From: Chitinimonas sp036961565
GTDB taxonomy: Bacteria > Pseudomonadota > Gammaproteobacteria > Burkholderiales > Chitinimonadaceae
Reading direction: 5' to 3'
Assembly: GCF_036961565.1 (NCBI RefSeq)
Contig: NZ_JBAMDD010000021.1
Location: 1-64,000 of the forward strand
DNA length: 64,000 nucleotides
Position numbers and translations under genes: made by a program. Under the pieces are notes generated by a model. That model did not search any database, was not told the DNA's origin, and saw only the letters and a program-made list of their open reading frames with translations. Shown here one piece after another: positions 1-8,563 of this stretch; within the stretch, counting starts at the first letter, position 1, and each line of letters starts with the position of its first letter.

Positions 1-122
1 CCGGAGAAAACCGCCGGCTGTTCCACTTCAAGCCCTGCATCGACATTAGCGAGTTACTCACCATGCGGTCTGCGGCCAATCAGACGCCCAATGGCGCTGA
101 GGCTATACCGTTGTTGGGCTAA
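1..122 (+). CDS. 3' end of an unidentified protein
   Basis: An open frame enters from the left edge (codons in phase from base 3) and ends at TAA 120-122. The visible 39 residues contain RLFHFKPCIDISELL and end in EAIPLLG. I do not recognise the family. The gene converges with the cupin gene, whose stop lies 5 bases further on. It is called a gene end only because the frame is open to the edge and its composition resembles protein; a chance frame of this length is possible. Confidence 0.4.
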   Translation, partial: GENRRLFHFKPCIDISELLTMRSAANQTPNGAEAIPLLG

Positions 123-127
123 TGGCC

Positions 128-433
128 TCAATCAATGATGACTAGTGTGCCATGGCTACCCGGTGCTACTGCATGTGGCTGGCCCGCTGGCACTAGGTAA
201 AGCTGGCCGGTACCGACCTCGACGACGGTATCGTCCACACTCAGGCGCATCTGCCCCTCCAGTACCAGTAGCGCCTCTGCGTAGTCATGGGTTTCCGCCG
301 GGTAGGCCATGTCATCCATGCGCAGCACCTTGATATTGGCACCGCCGGCGCGCCCCATGATGCTGGATTGCCATGCCTGTGGCAGGCTGTCTGCACAGCC
401 CAGCAGATTGATCAGATTCATCGGGTTGGGCAT
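128..433 (-). CDS. Small single-domain cupin protein
   Basis: About 101 residues forming one conserved beta-barrel cupin. The motifs are an ETHDYAEALLVLEG stretch (cupin motif 1, with a histidine and a glutamate as likely metal ligands) and LYLVPAGQPHAV (motif 2, with the PxGxPH histidine). Single-domain cupins of this size bind small ligands or metals; the substrate cannot be read from sequence. The ATG at 433 is used here. An in-frame TTG at 454 would add seven residues and reduce the gap to the LexA-like gene to 11 bases. The two genes share strand and spacing, so they are probably co-transcribed from the LexA-like promoter. Confidence 0.75.
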   Translation of the reverse strand: MPNPMNLINLLGCADSLPQAWQSSIMGRAGGANIKVLRMDDMAYPAETHDYAEALLVLEGQMRLSVDDTVVEVGTGQLYLVPAGQPHAVAPGSHGTLVIID

Positions 434-465
434 CTTGGTTAGCAGTTCTTTCAAGTAGTGTCAGT

Positions 466-1053
466 TCAGCGGTATTTACGCACCAGGCCCACCATTACGC
501 CGAAGATTTCCAGATTGCCCTGTGGCCGTATGGTGGGGTAGGCGGGGTTGGCTGGCTGCAATATGTATTTGCCGGCTTCCTTGGCCAGGGTCTTGAGCGT
601 GAATTCATTGTCGACAATGGCGACGACGATATCGCCTACATTGGCCACATTGCGTCGCTCTATTACTGCCAGATCGCCTGAATGGATGCCGGCATCGATC
701 ATGGAGTCGCCCTTGACCGGAATAAGCTGGGTGTGGGAAGGGCGGTTGATCAGGTACTGATCGAGCACGAAGGCGTCGGCACCGACATCGCGTGCAGCGA
801 CGGGCATGCCGGCGGGCACGGGCTGGGTGGACAGCGTGCGCTCGAAGAAGCGGTCGGTGGGTACCCAGTCGCCGTCGCTGCTACGCGACAGAAAGCCTTG
901 CAGTTGCAGCCGTGACAGCAGCTTGGAAACGGCCGATTTGCTGGCAAAGCCAAGCAGGCTCATCAGCCGTGCGTAAGACGGAAGGCAACGTTCGTCGGCG
1001 TAGTAGTCCTGCATCCGACCGAGATAGTCGAGGTCGCGTTCGAATTCATTCAT
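466..1053 (-). CDS. LexA-like self-cleaving repressor (S24 peptidase family)
   Basis: 195 residues from the ATG at 1053; an upstream in-frame extension reads through the operator and is rejected. Residues 1-70 form a winged-helix DNA-binding region resembling LexA (LPSYARLMSLLGFASKSAVS). The C-terminal S24 domain carries an Ala81-Gly82 cleavage site in VPAGMP, the serine nucleophile in VKGDSM (Ser117) and the general-base lysine in FTLKTL (Lys154). These are the elements of RecA-stimulated autocleavage in LexA and UmuD. A perfect 16-base palindrome lies 38 bases upstream, so self-repression is likely. The role may be SOS-like control of this gene, the cupin and possibly the divergent prkA operon. 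It may be a second LexA paralogue rather than the main SOS repressor. Confidence 0.88.
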   Translation of the reverse strand: MNEFERDLDYLGRMQDYYADERCLPSYARLMSLLGFASKSAVSKLLSRLQLQGFLSRSSDGDWVPTDRFFERTLSTQPVPAGMPVAARDVGADAFVLDQYLINRPSHTQLIPVKGDSMIDAGIHSGDLAVIERRNVANVGDIVVAIVDNEFTLKTLAKEAGKYILQPANPAYPTIRPQGNLEIFGVMVGLVRKYR

Positions 1054-1090
1054 GGATTTAGCCTTGGAGAACGGATGTTCGCCAACTGTA

Positions 1091-1106
1091 GAGAACGTAC
1101 GTTCTC
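1091..1106. promoter_or_regulatory. Perfect palindromic operator of LexA type
   Basis: GAGAACGTACGTTCTC is a perfect 16-base palindrome. Its core GAAC-N4-GTTC matches the SOS box known from Gram-positive LexA rather than the CTGT-N8-ACAG box usual in beta- and gammaproteobacteria. It sits 38 bases upstream of the LexA-like start, where an autoregulatory operator is expected, and 176 bases before prkA on the other strand. Confidence 0.75.
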
Positions 1107-1129
1107 TTGGCAAGTGCTGCGTGATGTCA

Positions 1130-1145
1130 TGGCAAGCGGCTGGCA
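1130..1145 (+). promoter_or_regulatory. Sigma-54-like -24/-12 element upstream of prkA
   Basis: TGGCAAGCGGCTGGCA matches the sigma-54 consensus TGGCACG-N4-TTGCA at all but two specified positions and keeps the essential GG-N10-GC spacing. It would start transcription about 120-125 bases before prkA. E. coli yeaGH is reported to be sigma-54/NtrC controlled, which supports the reading. The degenerate -12 half and long leader keep confidence moderate. Confidence 0.4.
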
Positions 1146-1281
1146 TGTGCTATACCAAAACCAAGGCCCGACGCCGCTTAGAACAATAAAACCAAATCAC
1201 GATTCCTCGCGCGAACTTTTGCCCGCGCACCGTTCCAAAACCTATGTCGATGCCAGACATGCCTGAACGAGAGGGGTAGCA

Positions 1282-3204
1282 ATGGATATCTTCGCCAACT
1301 TCAGCAGCCGTTATGACCGTACCCGCGAGGAGGAAATGAGCCTGCGCGAGTACCTGGAAATGTGCAAGCGCGACCATGCCGCCTATGCCACGGCTGCCGA
1401 GCGCATGCTGATGGCCATAGGTGAGCCGGAAATGGTCGACACCCGCAACGACTCGCGTTTGTCGCGCGTGTTCGCCAACAAGATGATACGGGTCTACCCC
1501 GCCTTCCGTGAGTTCTACGGCATGGAGGAAGTCATAGAGCAGGTGGTGGCCTATTTCCGCCATGCGGCGCAAGGCTTGGAAGAGCGCAAGCAGATACTGT
1601 ATCTGCTGGGGCCGGTGGGGGGCGGCAAGTCTTCCATCGCCGAGAAGCTGAAGGAGTTGATGGAGCGGGTACCGTTCTACTGTATCAAGGGCAGCCCGGT
1701 GAACGAGTCGCCGCTGGGTTTGTTCAATGAGGCTGAAGACGGCCCCATTCTGGAGGAGCAGTACGGCATACCGCGCCGCTATATCAAGTGCATACCCAGC
1801 CCATGGGCGGTAAAGCGGCTACAGGAATTCAATGGCGATGTGGACCAGTTCCGCGTGGTCAAGCGTTACCCCTCGGTACTCAAGCAGATCGCCGTGGCCA
1901 AGACCGAGCCGGGGGATGAGAACAATCAGGACATTTCCTCGCTGACCGGCAAGGTGGATATCCGCAAGCTGGAGAAGTATGCGCAGGATGACCCCGATGC
2001 CTACAGCTACTCGGGTGGCCTGTGCCTGGCCAACCAGGGCCTGCTGGAGTTCGTGGAAATGTTCAAGGCACCCATCAAGGTGCTGCACCCCTTGCTGACG
2101 GCTACCCAGGAGGGCAATTTCAAGGGCACTGAGGGTTTTGGGGCGATACCGTTTGACGGCATAGTGCTGGCCCACTCCAATGAATCGGAGTGGAAGCAGT
2201 TCAAGAACAACAAGAACAACGAGGCATTCCTTGATCGTATCTATATCGTCAAGGTGCCTTACTGCCTCCGTGTCAGCGAAGAGGTGAAGATCTACGAGAA
2301 GCTGGTGCGCAACTCCTCATTGCACAATTCGCCTTGCGCCCCTGGCACGCTCAAGATGATGTCGCAGTTTTCAATCCTCTCCCGCCTCAAGGATCCGGAG
2401 AACTCCAGCGTCTTTTCCAAGATGCAGGTGTACGACGGCGAGAACCTCAAGGATACCGATCCCAAGGCCAAATCCATTCAGGAGTATCGCGACTTTGCCG
2501 GGGTGGATGAGGGGATGGATGGGCTCTCGACCCGCTGGGCCTTCAAGATACTGTCCAAGGTATTCAATTTCGATCACTCCGAGGTGGCGGCCAACCCGGT
2601 GCATCTGCTGTATGTGCTGGAGCAGCAGGTGGAGCGCGAACAGTTTGCGCCGGAGACCGAGCAGAAGTACCTGGCCTATATCAAGGAATACCTGGCCGGG
2701 CGCTATGTGGAGTTCATAGGTAAGGAGATCCAGACTGCGTACTTGGAGAGCTACTCGGAGTATGGCCAGAATATCTTCGACCGCTATGTGACCTTTGCCG
2801 ATTTCTGGATACAGGATCAGGAATACCGTGACCCGGATACCGGTGAGAGTTTTGACCGCAATGCGCTCAACAATGAGCTGGAGAAGATAGAGAAGCCTGC
2901 CGGTATCAGCAACCCCAAGGACTTCCGCAACGAGATCGTCAATTTCGTACTGCGGGCCAGGGCGAACAACGGTGGTAAGAACCCGACCTGGACCAGCTAC
3001 GAGAAGCTGCGGGCCGTGATCGAGAAGAAGATGTTCTCGAACACCGAGGAGCTGCTGCCGGTGATCTCGTTCAATGCCAAGGGCAGCAACGAGGATGCCA
3101 AGAAGCATGAGGACTTCGTCAATCGCATGGTGGCCAAGGGCTATACCGCCAAACAGGTGCGCCTGCTGTGCGATTGGTATCTGCGTGTAAGGAAGTCTTC
3201 CTGA
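1282..3204 (+). CDS. prkA: PrkA/YeaG family AAA+ serine protein kinase
   Basis: 640 residues, the usual full length for PrkA/YeaG. The N-terminal AAA domain has a Walker A motif GPVGGGKS at residues 110-117. The C-terminal part, from about residue 400, is the PrkA-specific domain related to eukaryotic-type kinases. In E. coli YeaG acts with YeaH in sustained nitrogen starvation and stationary phase; in Bacillus PrkA belongs to the sporulation programme and has been described as an ATP-dependent protease as well as a kinase. The start has a GAGAGGGG ribosome site. It is first in an operon with yeaH and spoVR, the arrangement conserved across proteobacteria. A sigma-54-like element and a LexA-type operator lie upstream. 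Confidence 0.95.
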   Translation: MDIFANFSSRYDRTREEEMSLREYLEMCKRDHAAYATAAERMLMAIGEPEMVDTRNDSRLSRVFANKMIRVYPAFREFYGMEEVIEQVVAYFRHAAQGLEERKQILYLLGPVGGGKSSIAEKLKELMERVPFYCIKGSPVNESPLGLFNEAEDGPILEEQYGIPRRYIKCIPSPWAVKRLQEFNGDVDQFRVVKRYPSVLKQIAVAKTEPGDENNQDISSLTGKVDIRKLEKYAQDDPDAYSYSGGLCLANQGLLEFVEMFKAPIKVLHPLLTATQEGNFKGTEGFGAIPFDGIVLAHSNESEWKQFKNNKNNEAFLDRIYIVKVPYCLRVSEEVKIYEKLVRNSSLHNSPCAPGTLKMMSQFSILSRLKDPENSSVFSKMQVYDGENLKDTDPKAKSIQEYRDFAGVDEGMDGLSTRWAFKILSKVFNFDHSEVAANPVHLLYVLEQQVEREQFAPETEQKYLAYIKEYLAGRYVEFIGKEIQTAYLESYSEYGQNIFDRYVTFADFWIQDQEYRDPDTGESFDRNALNNELEKIEKPAGISNPKDFRNEIVNFVLRARANNGGKNPTWTSYEKLRAVIEKKMFSNTEELLPVISFNAKGSNEDAKKHEDFVNRMVAKGYTAKQVRLLCDWYLRVRKSS

Positions 3205-3279
3205 TGCGGTGAGGTGCAAAGGGCGAGGCGGGCGTAATCCCCGCCTTGGCATTGCAACCCCGCCAGGAGGGAGCACGGT

Positions 3280-4551
3280 ATGGTTCACCTGATAGATCGA
3301 AGACTCAATGGCAAGAACAAGTCTGCCATCAACCGGGAGCGCTTCTTGCGGCGCTTCAAGGGGCAGATCAAGGAAGCGGTGACGCGGGCGGTCAAGGGAC
3401 GCTCCATCACGGATATCGACAGCGGCGAGAAGGTATCCATCCCGGTCAAGGATGTATCGGAACCGGTATTCGGCCATGCCCGAGGCGGGGTATGGGAGAC
3501 GGTACACCCCGGCAACAAGGAGTACCTGCAGGGCGACCATATAGACCGGCCGGAAGAGGGCGGTGGTGGCGGTGGTTCGGGCAAGGCTTCGCAGGATGGC
3601 GAGGGCGAAGATGATTTTGTCTTTGAACTGAGCCGTGAGGAGTTTCTCAACTTCTTCTTCGATGACCTGGAACTACCCAACCTGGTCAAGACCCAGTTGA
3701 CCGCCACCCAGGCGTTCAAGAACGTACGGGCGGGCTACAGTACCGACGGTACGCCTTCCAATATTGATGTGGTGCGTTCACTCAAAGGGGCGCTGGGCCG
3801 GCGTATTGCTCTGACCGCGGGGCCCATGGCCAGGCTCAATGAGGCGCGGGAAGAGCTGGATGTCTTGCTGGAGCGCAGCGACGAGGACGACCCGGCGGTG
3901 CGCGCCCTTCGCGAGGAAATCCACTCGCTCAAGACCCGCATCATCGGCATTCCCTTTATCGACCCGTTTGACTTGCGTTACAGCAACCGGGTGAAGCAAC
4001 CGCGGCCGCATACCCAGGCGGTGATGTTCTGTGTGATGGACGTATCGGGCTCGATGGACGAGCAAAAGAAGGATACGGCCAAGCGCTTCTTCATCCTGTT
4101 GTATCTCTTCCTGACCCGTGCCTACGAGAAGATAGAGGTGGTGTTTGTGCGCCACCACACCCAGGCGCAGGAAGTGAACGAGCATGATTTCTTCCATGCC
4201 CGCGATACGGGCGGCACGGTGGTCAGCTCGGCGCTCAAGCTGGTGGACCAGATCATTACCGAGCGCTATCCCACCAACGACTGGAATATCTATGTCGCCC
4301 AGGCCAGCGATGGTGACAACTGGGATAGCGATTCGCTGGTATGCAAGGATTTGCTGCTGGGGCACATCCTGCCCATGGTGCAGTACTACGCCTATATCGA
4401 AATTACGGAGGGTGAGCCGCAGAACCTGTGGATGGAGTACGAAAAGGTAAGAGATGCGTGCGCGCAGTTTGCCATGCGCAAGATCCAGTCACCGGCGGAT
4501 ATCTACCCGGTGTTTCGCGACCTGTTCAAGAAGAATACGGCGGCCGCATGA
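3280..4551 (+). CDS. yeaH: YeaH/YhbH family protein (VWA-like domain)
   Basis: 423 residues, typical for YeaH. A glycine-rich low-complexity linker (about residues 93-110) separates the N-terminal part from a VWA-like domain. That domain contains a MIDAS-type DVSGSMD motif starting at Asp254, which would bind a divalent metal. The family accompanies PrkA and SpoVR and probably acts with the kinase in a starvation or stress response. An AGGAGG ribosome site precedes the ATG. The gene lies 75 bases after prkA and overlaps spoVR by ATGA, indicating translational coupling. Confidence 0.93.
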   Translation: MVHLIDRRLNGKNKSAINRERFLRRFKGQIKEAVTRAVKGRSITDIDSGEKVSIPVKDVSEPVFGHARGGVWETVHPGNKEYLQGDHIDRPEEGGGGGGSGKASQDGEGEDDFVFELSREEFLNFFFDDLELPNLVKTQLTATQAFKNVRAGYSTDGTPSNIDVVRSLKGALGRRIALTAGPMARLNEAREELDVLLERSDEDDPAVRALREEIHSLKTRIIGIPFIDPFDLRYSNRVKQPRPHTQAVMFCVMDVSGSMDEQKKDTAKRFFILLYLFLTRAYEKIEVVFVRHHTQAQEVNEHDFFHARDTGGTVVSSALKLVDQIITERYPTNDWNIYVAQASDGDNWDSDSLVCKDLLLGHILPMVQYYAYIEITEGEPQNLWMEYEKVRDACAQFAMRKIQSPADIYPVFRDLFKKNTAAA

Positions 4552-6110
4552 CTGATACCATAGCCTCTCCCAGCAGTGCCAAGCGCAAACGCGCCAAGCG
4601 GCCCAAGGGGCCGCTGTCCACCGGATCGGAATGGACTTTCGAGCTGATAGACAAGTACCACAACGAGATACGCCGGGTGGCGGAGGACTTCGAGCTGGAT
4701 ACCTACCCTAACCAGCTGGAAATCATCACGGCCGAGCAAATGATGGATGCCTATGCTTCGGTTGGTATGCCGGTGATGTATCACCACTGGAGTTACGGCA
4801 AACACTTCCTGCAGACCGAGAAAGGCTACAAGCGGGGCCAGATGGGGTTGGCCTACGAGATCGTCATCAACTCCAATCCTTGCATCTCCTATCTGATGGA
4901 GGAGAACTCCATCACCATGCAGGCCCTGGTGATTGCCCATGCAGCCTTTGGCCACAACAGTTTCTTCAAGGGTAACTACCTGTTCCGGGCCTGGACCGAC
5001 GCCAGTGCCATCATCGATTACCTGGTGTTTGCCCGGCACTATATCCGCCAGTGCGAGGAGCGCTATGGCGTGGATGCGGTGGAAGAGCTGCTGGACAGTT
5101 GCCACGCCCTGATGAACTACGGGGTGGACCGGTACAAGCGGCCGCCCAAGCTATCGGTGGAAGAAGAGCGTATACGCCAGAGCGAGCGTGAGTCGTATCT
5201 GCAGAGCCAGGTGAATGATCTGTGGCGTACCTTGCCGCGCCGGGCAGAAGAGGCCGAGAAGACCGAGCAGCGGCGCTTCCCGCCGGAGCCACAAGAGAAC
5301 CTGCTGTACTTTATCGAGAAGTACGCCCCCTTGCTGGAGCCCTGGCAGCGTGAAGTGGTGCGCATCGTGCGCAAGGTGGCGCAGTATTTCTATCCGCAGC
5401 GGCAGACCCAGGTCATGAACGAGGGCTGGGCCACCTTCTGGCATTACACCATCATGAACCGGCTATACGATGAAGGCCTGCTCAGCGATGGCGCCATCAT
5501 GGAGTTCCTGCACTCGCATACCAATGTGGTCTACCAGCCACCGGTGACCAGCCGTTACTACTCGGGCATCAATCCCTATGCGCTGGGGTTTGCCATGTAC
5601 ACCGATATCAAGCGTATCTGCGAGCACCCCACCGAGGAAGACAGGCATTGGTTCCCCGACCTAGCCGGGACTGCATGGCGCCCCGCGCTGGAGTTCGCCA
5701 TGAAGAACTTCAAGGATGAGAGCTTTATCGCGCAATACCTCTCGCCCAAGCTGATACGCGACTTCCGCCTGTTTGCGGTGAAGGACGATGACCAGGAGGC
5801 ACAGCTGGAAGTCAGCGCCATTCACAACGAGGACGGTTATCGCGATATACGGCGCAAGCTGGCCGATCAGTACAACCTGGGTAATCGCGAGCCGAATATC
5901 CAGGTGTGGGAAGTCAATGTACGGGGCGACCGTGCGCTGACGCTGCGGCATGTGCAGAACCACCGTCGGCCCTTGGCCAATACGGTACACGAGGTACTCA
6001 AGCATATCGCCAGGCTGTGGGGTTTTTCGGTGAAGCTGGAAAGCTGCGACCCCGAGGGCAAGGTGATACTGACCTATGAGTGCAAGCTGGAGAAACGCCA
6101 CGGGGGATAA
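4548..6110 (+). CDS. spoVR: SpoVR family protein
   Basis: 520 residues from the ATG at 4548, which overlaps the yeaH stop (ATGA). A longer in-frame version starting inside yeaH is rejected. The sequence is the conserved SpoVR/YcgB type: an N-terminal basic stretch, the core with AHAAFGHNSFFKGN and MNEGWATFWHY, and a C-terminal domain ending near ILTYECKLEKRHGG. The histidine/glutamate-rich core motifs resemble metal-binding sites, but the biochemical role is unknown. In Bacillus SpoVR affects spore cortex formation; in non-sporulating proteobacteria it is always linked to PrkA-YeaH. Last gene of the operon; I see no strong terminator after it. Confidence 0.93.
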   Translation: MTDTIASPSSAKRKRAKRPKGPLSTGSEWTFELIDKYHNEIRRVAEDFELDTYPNQLEIITAEQMMDAYASVGMPVMYHHWSYGKHFLQTEKGYKRGQMGLAYEIVINSNPCISYLMEENSITMQALVIAHAAFGHNSFFKGNYLFRAWTDASAIIDYLVFARHYIRQCEERYGVDAVEELLDSCHALMNYGVDRYKRPPKLSVEEERIRQSERESYLQSQVNDLWRTLPRRAEEAEKTEQRRFPPEPQENLLYFIEKYAPLLEPWQREVVRIVRKVAQYFYPQRQTQVMNEGWATFWHYTIMNRLYDEGLLSDGAIMEFLHSHTNVVYQPPVTSRYYSGINPYALGFAMYTDIKRICEHPTEEDRHWFPDLAGTAWRPALEFAMKNFKDESFIAQYLSPKLIRDFRLFAVKDDDQEAQLEVSAIHNEDGYRDIRRKLADQYNLGNREPNIQVWEVNVRGDRALTLRHVQNHRRPLANTVHEVLKHIARLWGFSVKLESCDPEGKVILTYECKLEKRHGG

Positions 6111-6290
6111 AGCCGCCCACTAAGCGTTGCAACAAAGTCTAGGGGTTGTGTTGGGGAGGAAGTCTGACCGCCTTGTGCGAGCAGCTGATGCTAGGTGCAG
6201 CACCCCGGCGAGACGCCTCGTCAGCCACAGTCTGGCAGGGGGCGGGCAGGGGGCCAGTCTGATCTACCCAGGATGTAGCACGGGTAACGG

Positions 6291-6296
6291 TATAAT
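6291..6296 (+). promoter_or_regulatory. Possible -10 element for the small membrane protein gene
   Basis: A perfect TATAAT lies 101 bases before the ATG at 6397 in an otherwise featureless 286-base gap after spoVR. No good -35 hexamer is found at 16-18 bases, so this is a weak promoter call. The rest of the gap (6111-6396) holds nothing I can name. Confidence 0.3.
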
Positions 6297-6396
6297 CAGT
6301 CGCTTTTGCGCCGCCAGCTGATGGGTCATGCTGCATTGCCACCCCGTTCGCTGATCACGGTCGCTGTGCGACATACCCTTAGACAGATACTTCTCG

Positions 6397-6792
6397 ATGA
6401 CTAATCCCTACGCTGCACCCAAGGCCCTGATCACCGATTCGATAGCCACAGATTCGATAGACTATGAACGCATGGATGCGGTTGCTTCCGGACAGCGTAT
6501 CCTGATCTACACGTTTATCGCTGCCCTATTGTCGGGAGGGTTACGCGCACAAGTGGATCCTGTCCTGTCGTTGGTAGTGGTGCTGGCGATTGCGGCCGTC
6601 TCGATCTATGGCGCAGTCCGCGTGGATAAAGGCCTGGGTGGCTCGCTGTTCTCCAGAATTGTCTACGCGATTGCCATGCTACTTCCTCTTGTCAGTTTGA
6701 TCATCATGATTACCTTAAGCATGCGGGCGACAAAGGCGCTGAGGGCGGCAGGCTATCAAGTCGGCCTGCTTGGGGCGAAAAAGCGTAGCTAG
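6397..6792 (+). CDS. Small membrane protein with N-terminal NPYAAP motif
   Basis: 131 residues. After the short N-terminal motif NPYAAP come about 30 polar residues, then three hydrophobic segments near residues 35-48, 57-75 and 86-106, and a basic C-terminus (GAKKRS). This suggests a small inner-membrane protein. The same NPYAA start occurs on the RDD protein at 15633-16118 in this window and is common on uncharacterised proteobacterial membrane proteins. No catalytic motif is visible. It stands alone between the spoVR operon and an acetyltransferase gene. Function unknown. Confidence 0.7.
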   Translation: MTNPYAAPKALITDSIATDSIDYERMDAVASGQRILIYTFIAALLSGGLRAQVDPVLSLVVVLAIAAVSIYGAVRVDKGLGGSLFSRIVYAIAMLLPLVSLIIMITLSMRATKALRAAGYQVGLLGAKKRS

Positions 6793-6875
6793 GGCGAACA
6801 GCCTCATCCTGCCTGCCTAGTCAGGCACTGCGGCGGGGTGGACGCTACCGTTGCCTGTCTGAATCCGGAGTCACC

Positions 6876-7412
6876 ATGATGGACATCATCACCTCCCCCT
6901 TGGCTAACTGGCCTGCAACAGCAGTGCATGCACTGATACAAGAGGTGTATGCCTCGTCGGATGCCATGAGCGAGGCATTTGAGGATAAATTTCCGGACAT
7001 CGAGGCCTTTGTACAGCAGCGGCAGGGATGGCTGGCCATGCCGGGCGCCGTGGCGCTGGTAGCCCATGAAGCGGATACCCTGCTGGGCTACATACTGTTG
7101 ATGCCCCGGCGGCAAGCCAGGCTGAGCCATACGGCAGACCTGACTATGGGCGTGCATCCCGCTGCGCGCGGCAAGGGCGTGGGCAGGCAGCTGCTGGAGG
7201 GGGCCTTGCAGGCAGCACGAGCACAGGGCTTGCTGGAGATCGCCTACCTCATGGTACGGGCCGACAATACCGCTGCAGTGAAGCTCTACGAAGCCGCCGG
7301 CTTTACCCGCCTGGCGCTGCTGGAGCGGGATACGCGGCGTGATGGCCGCTATTACGATGGCTTGCTGATGCGGCATTGGCTACGGCCGCCAAGCGATGGC
7401 GCCTCGCGCTGA
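6876..7412 (+). CDS. GNAT family N-acetyltransferase
   Basis: 178 residues with the GNAT fold. The acetyl-CoA pyrophosphate loop is visible as VHPAARGKGVGRQLL (motif A, R/Q-x-x-G-x-G/A type), followed by the VRADNTAAVKLYEAAGF segment typical of RimI-like acetyltransferases. The substrate is unknown; small amines or protein N-termini are both possible. A CCGGAG ribosome site is followed by two consecutive ATG codons at 6876 and 6879, either of which could start translation. The gene stands alone between two unrelated genes on the same strand. Confidence 0.85.
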   Translation: MMDIITSPLANWPATAVHALIQEVYASSDAMSEAFEDKFPDIEAFVQQRQGWLAMPGAVALVAHEADTLLGYILLMPRRQARLSHTADLTMGVHPAARGKGVGRQLLEGALQAARAQGLLEIAYLMVRADNTAAVKLYEAAGFTRLALLERDTRRDGRYYDGLLMRHWLRPPSDGASR

Positions 7413-7558
7413 AAATACGGCTTCTTATCAAGGATTTAGTGGCCTGACCCGCGCCAGGCCAGATCAGATGGCGGGATGCGCCGTCAACTGTCATCGCCTT
7501 GCTGAATGCGCCAGAGGCTTCGGCTATACTGCGCCCCTTTTCACACTTATGCTGCGAA

Positions 7559-7583
7559 GCCGGTCCGGTCAATACCGGACGGC
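7559..7583 (+). other. Stable hairpin in the phosphatase leader
   Basis: GTCCGG (7563-7568) and CCGGAC (7575-7580) form a stem around TCAATA, extended by GCC/GGC with one bulged base. It ends 18 bases before the ribosome site TTGGAG. It could be a leader structure or part of an upstream terminator; there is no T run immediately after it. A second, weaker stem (GGCCTG/CAGGCC, 7441-7460) follows the acetyltransferase gene. Confidence 0.35.
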
Positions 7584-7612
7584 TTGGCTAGCCGCTTTTC
7601 TTGGAGCATTAC

Positions 7613-8488
7613 ATGCGGACCCGGTACCTATCGTGTGGCGCCATCGCCCTTATGTCGTCGTTGTCGCTGCAGGCTGCCGAGCCGCCGATGGCGGAACGGG
7701 AGCAACTGAACGCCGTGGTGTGGTACCAGGCTGCAGCGGAATCGCAGGCCAATGGCGAACAGACCTACCGTGCGGCCACAGACCAATTGGCCCGGCTCAA
7801 GCGCAACAAGGCCATCACCGCCCTGCCTGAACAACTGGCGGTAGCCGGTTACAAGCGCTTGCCGCCAGCGGTGATAGTGGATATCGACGAGACCGTACTC
7901 GACAACAGCCCTTACAACGCCTGGCAGGTTGCCAGCGGGCTGCCGTATTCCGAACCGTCGTGGGATGCCTGGGTGGCTGAGCGCAAGGCCACTGCCGTGC
8001 CCGGCGCCAAGGCATTCATCAGCGCCGCCCGCCGCATGGGCTTCAAGGTGCTGTACGTGACCAACCGCAACTGCGAGAAGCAGGGCGGCTACGATGCACA
8101 GGGCTGGGCCAAGACCTGCCCGCAACTGCAGGCTACCCTGGACAACCTGGAAGCGGAGCTGGGCTACCGGCCCGACAATGCCGACATGCTGCTCAAGTAC
8201 CAGCGCGCCGAATGGGATGGCAAGGGCGTGCGCCGACAGCTACTGGCCAATCGCTATCGTATCGCCATGCTGGTGGGCGACGACCTGAATGACTTTGTCG
8301 ACCGCAATACTTACCAGCCCGAACAGCATGCCGCCAACTGGGGCCGCAGCTGGTTTGTGCTGAGCAACCCCATGTATGGCTCGTCGCTCCGTGCATTGGG
8401 TAACAACCTGAGCAAGCGCTATGGCTCGTTGAAGCCTTGGCAGTGGGCACCGGCGAAGGTGGCTGAGCCGGCGGTGGTGAATCCCTAA
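7613..8488 (+). CDS. Exported HAD-type acid phosphatase / 5'-nucleotidase, P4 family
   Basis: 291 residues from the ATG at 7613, which has TTGGAG six bases upstream; the in-frame TTG four codons earlier is part of that site. A Sec signal peptide (about 21 residues, ending near LSLQA) directs it to the periplasm. The class B/C HAD signature DIDETVLDN begins at Asp90, with Asp90 as nucleophile and Asp92 as acid-base. GDDLNDF supplies the metal-binding acidic motif. It resembles the e(P4) lipoprotein phosphatase of Haemophilus, which dephosphorylates nucleotides outside the inner membrane. No canonical lipobox is seen here, so it is probably soluble. Likely role: phosphate or nucleoside scavenging. 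Confidence 0.88.
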   Translation: MRTRYLSCGAIALMSSLSLQAAEPPMAEREQLNAVVWYQAAAESQANGEQTYRAATDQLARLKRNKAITALPEQLAVAGYKRLPPAVIVDIDETVLDNSPYNAWQVASGLPYSEPSWDAWVAERKATAVPGAKAFISAARRMGFKVLYVTNRNCEKQGGYDAQGWAKTCPQLQATLDNLEAELGYRPDNADMLLKYQRAEWDGKGVRRQLLANRYRIAMLVGDDLNDFVDRNTYQPEQHAANWGRSWFVLSNPMYGSSLRALGNNLSKRYGSLKPWQWAPAKVAEPAVVNP

Positions 8489-8518
8489 TTATTGCGTGGC
8501 TTGATGGGCAACTAAATG

Positions 8519-8563
8519 AAGGGCTCCCGTAATCATGCGCTTGCAGCGTTGCGGGAGGCCCTT
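8519..8563. terminator. Hairpin between convergent genes
   Basis: AAGGGCTCCCG (8519-8529) pairs with CGGGAGGCCCTT (8552-8563), an 11-base stem with one bulge. It lies between the phosphatase (+) and the MoxR operon (-), 30 bases after the phosphatase stop. No clear T run follows on either strand, so termination is inferred from position and stem strength. The remaining sequence to 8749 shows nothing else. Confidence 0.45.

Noticed and set aside
2371..3540. 389-codon open frame antisense to prkA and yeaH
   Set aside because: Spans the gap between two certain genes and has no recognisable protein features.
6230..6260. Sigma-54-like TGGCAGG-N4-GGGCA sequence
   Set aside because: GC-rich run with three mismatches at key positions and a better TATAAT element closer to the next gene.
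6785..6830. CTAGG and CCTAG sequences before the acetyltransferase gene as another LuxR-type site
   Set aside because: The arms are 20 or more bases apart, unlike the 6-base spacer of the two good sites.
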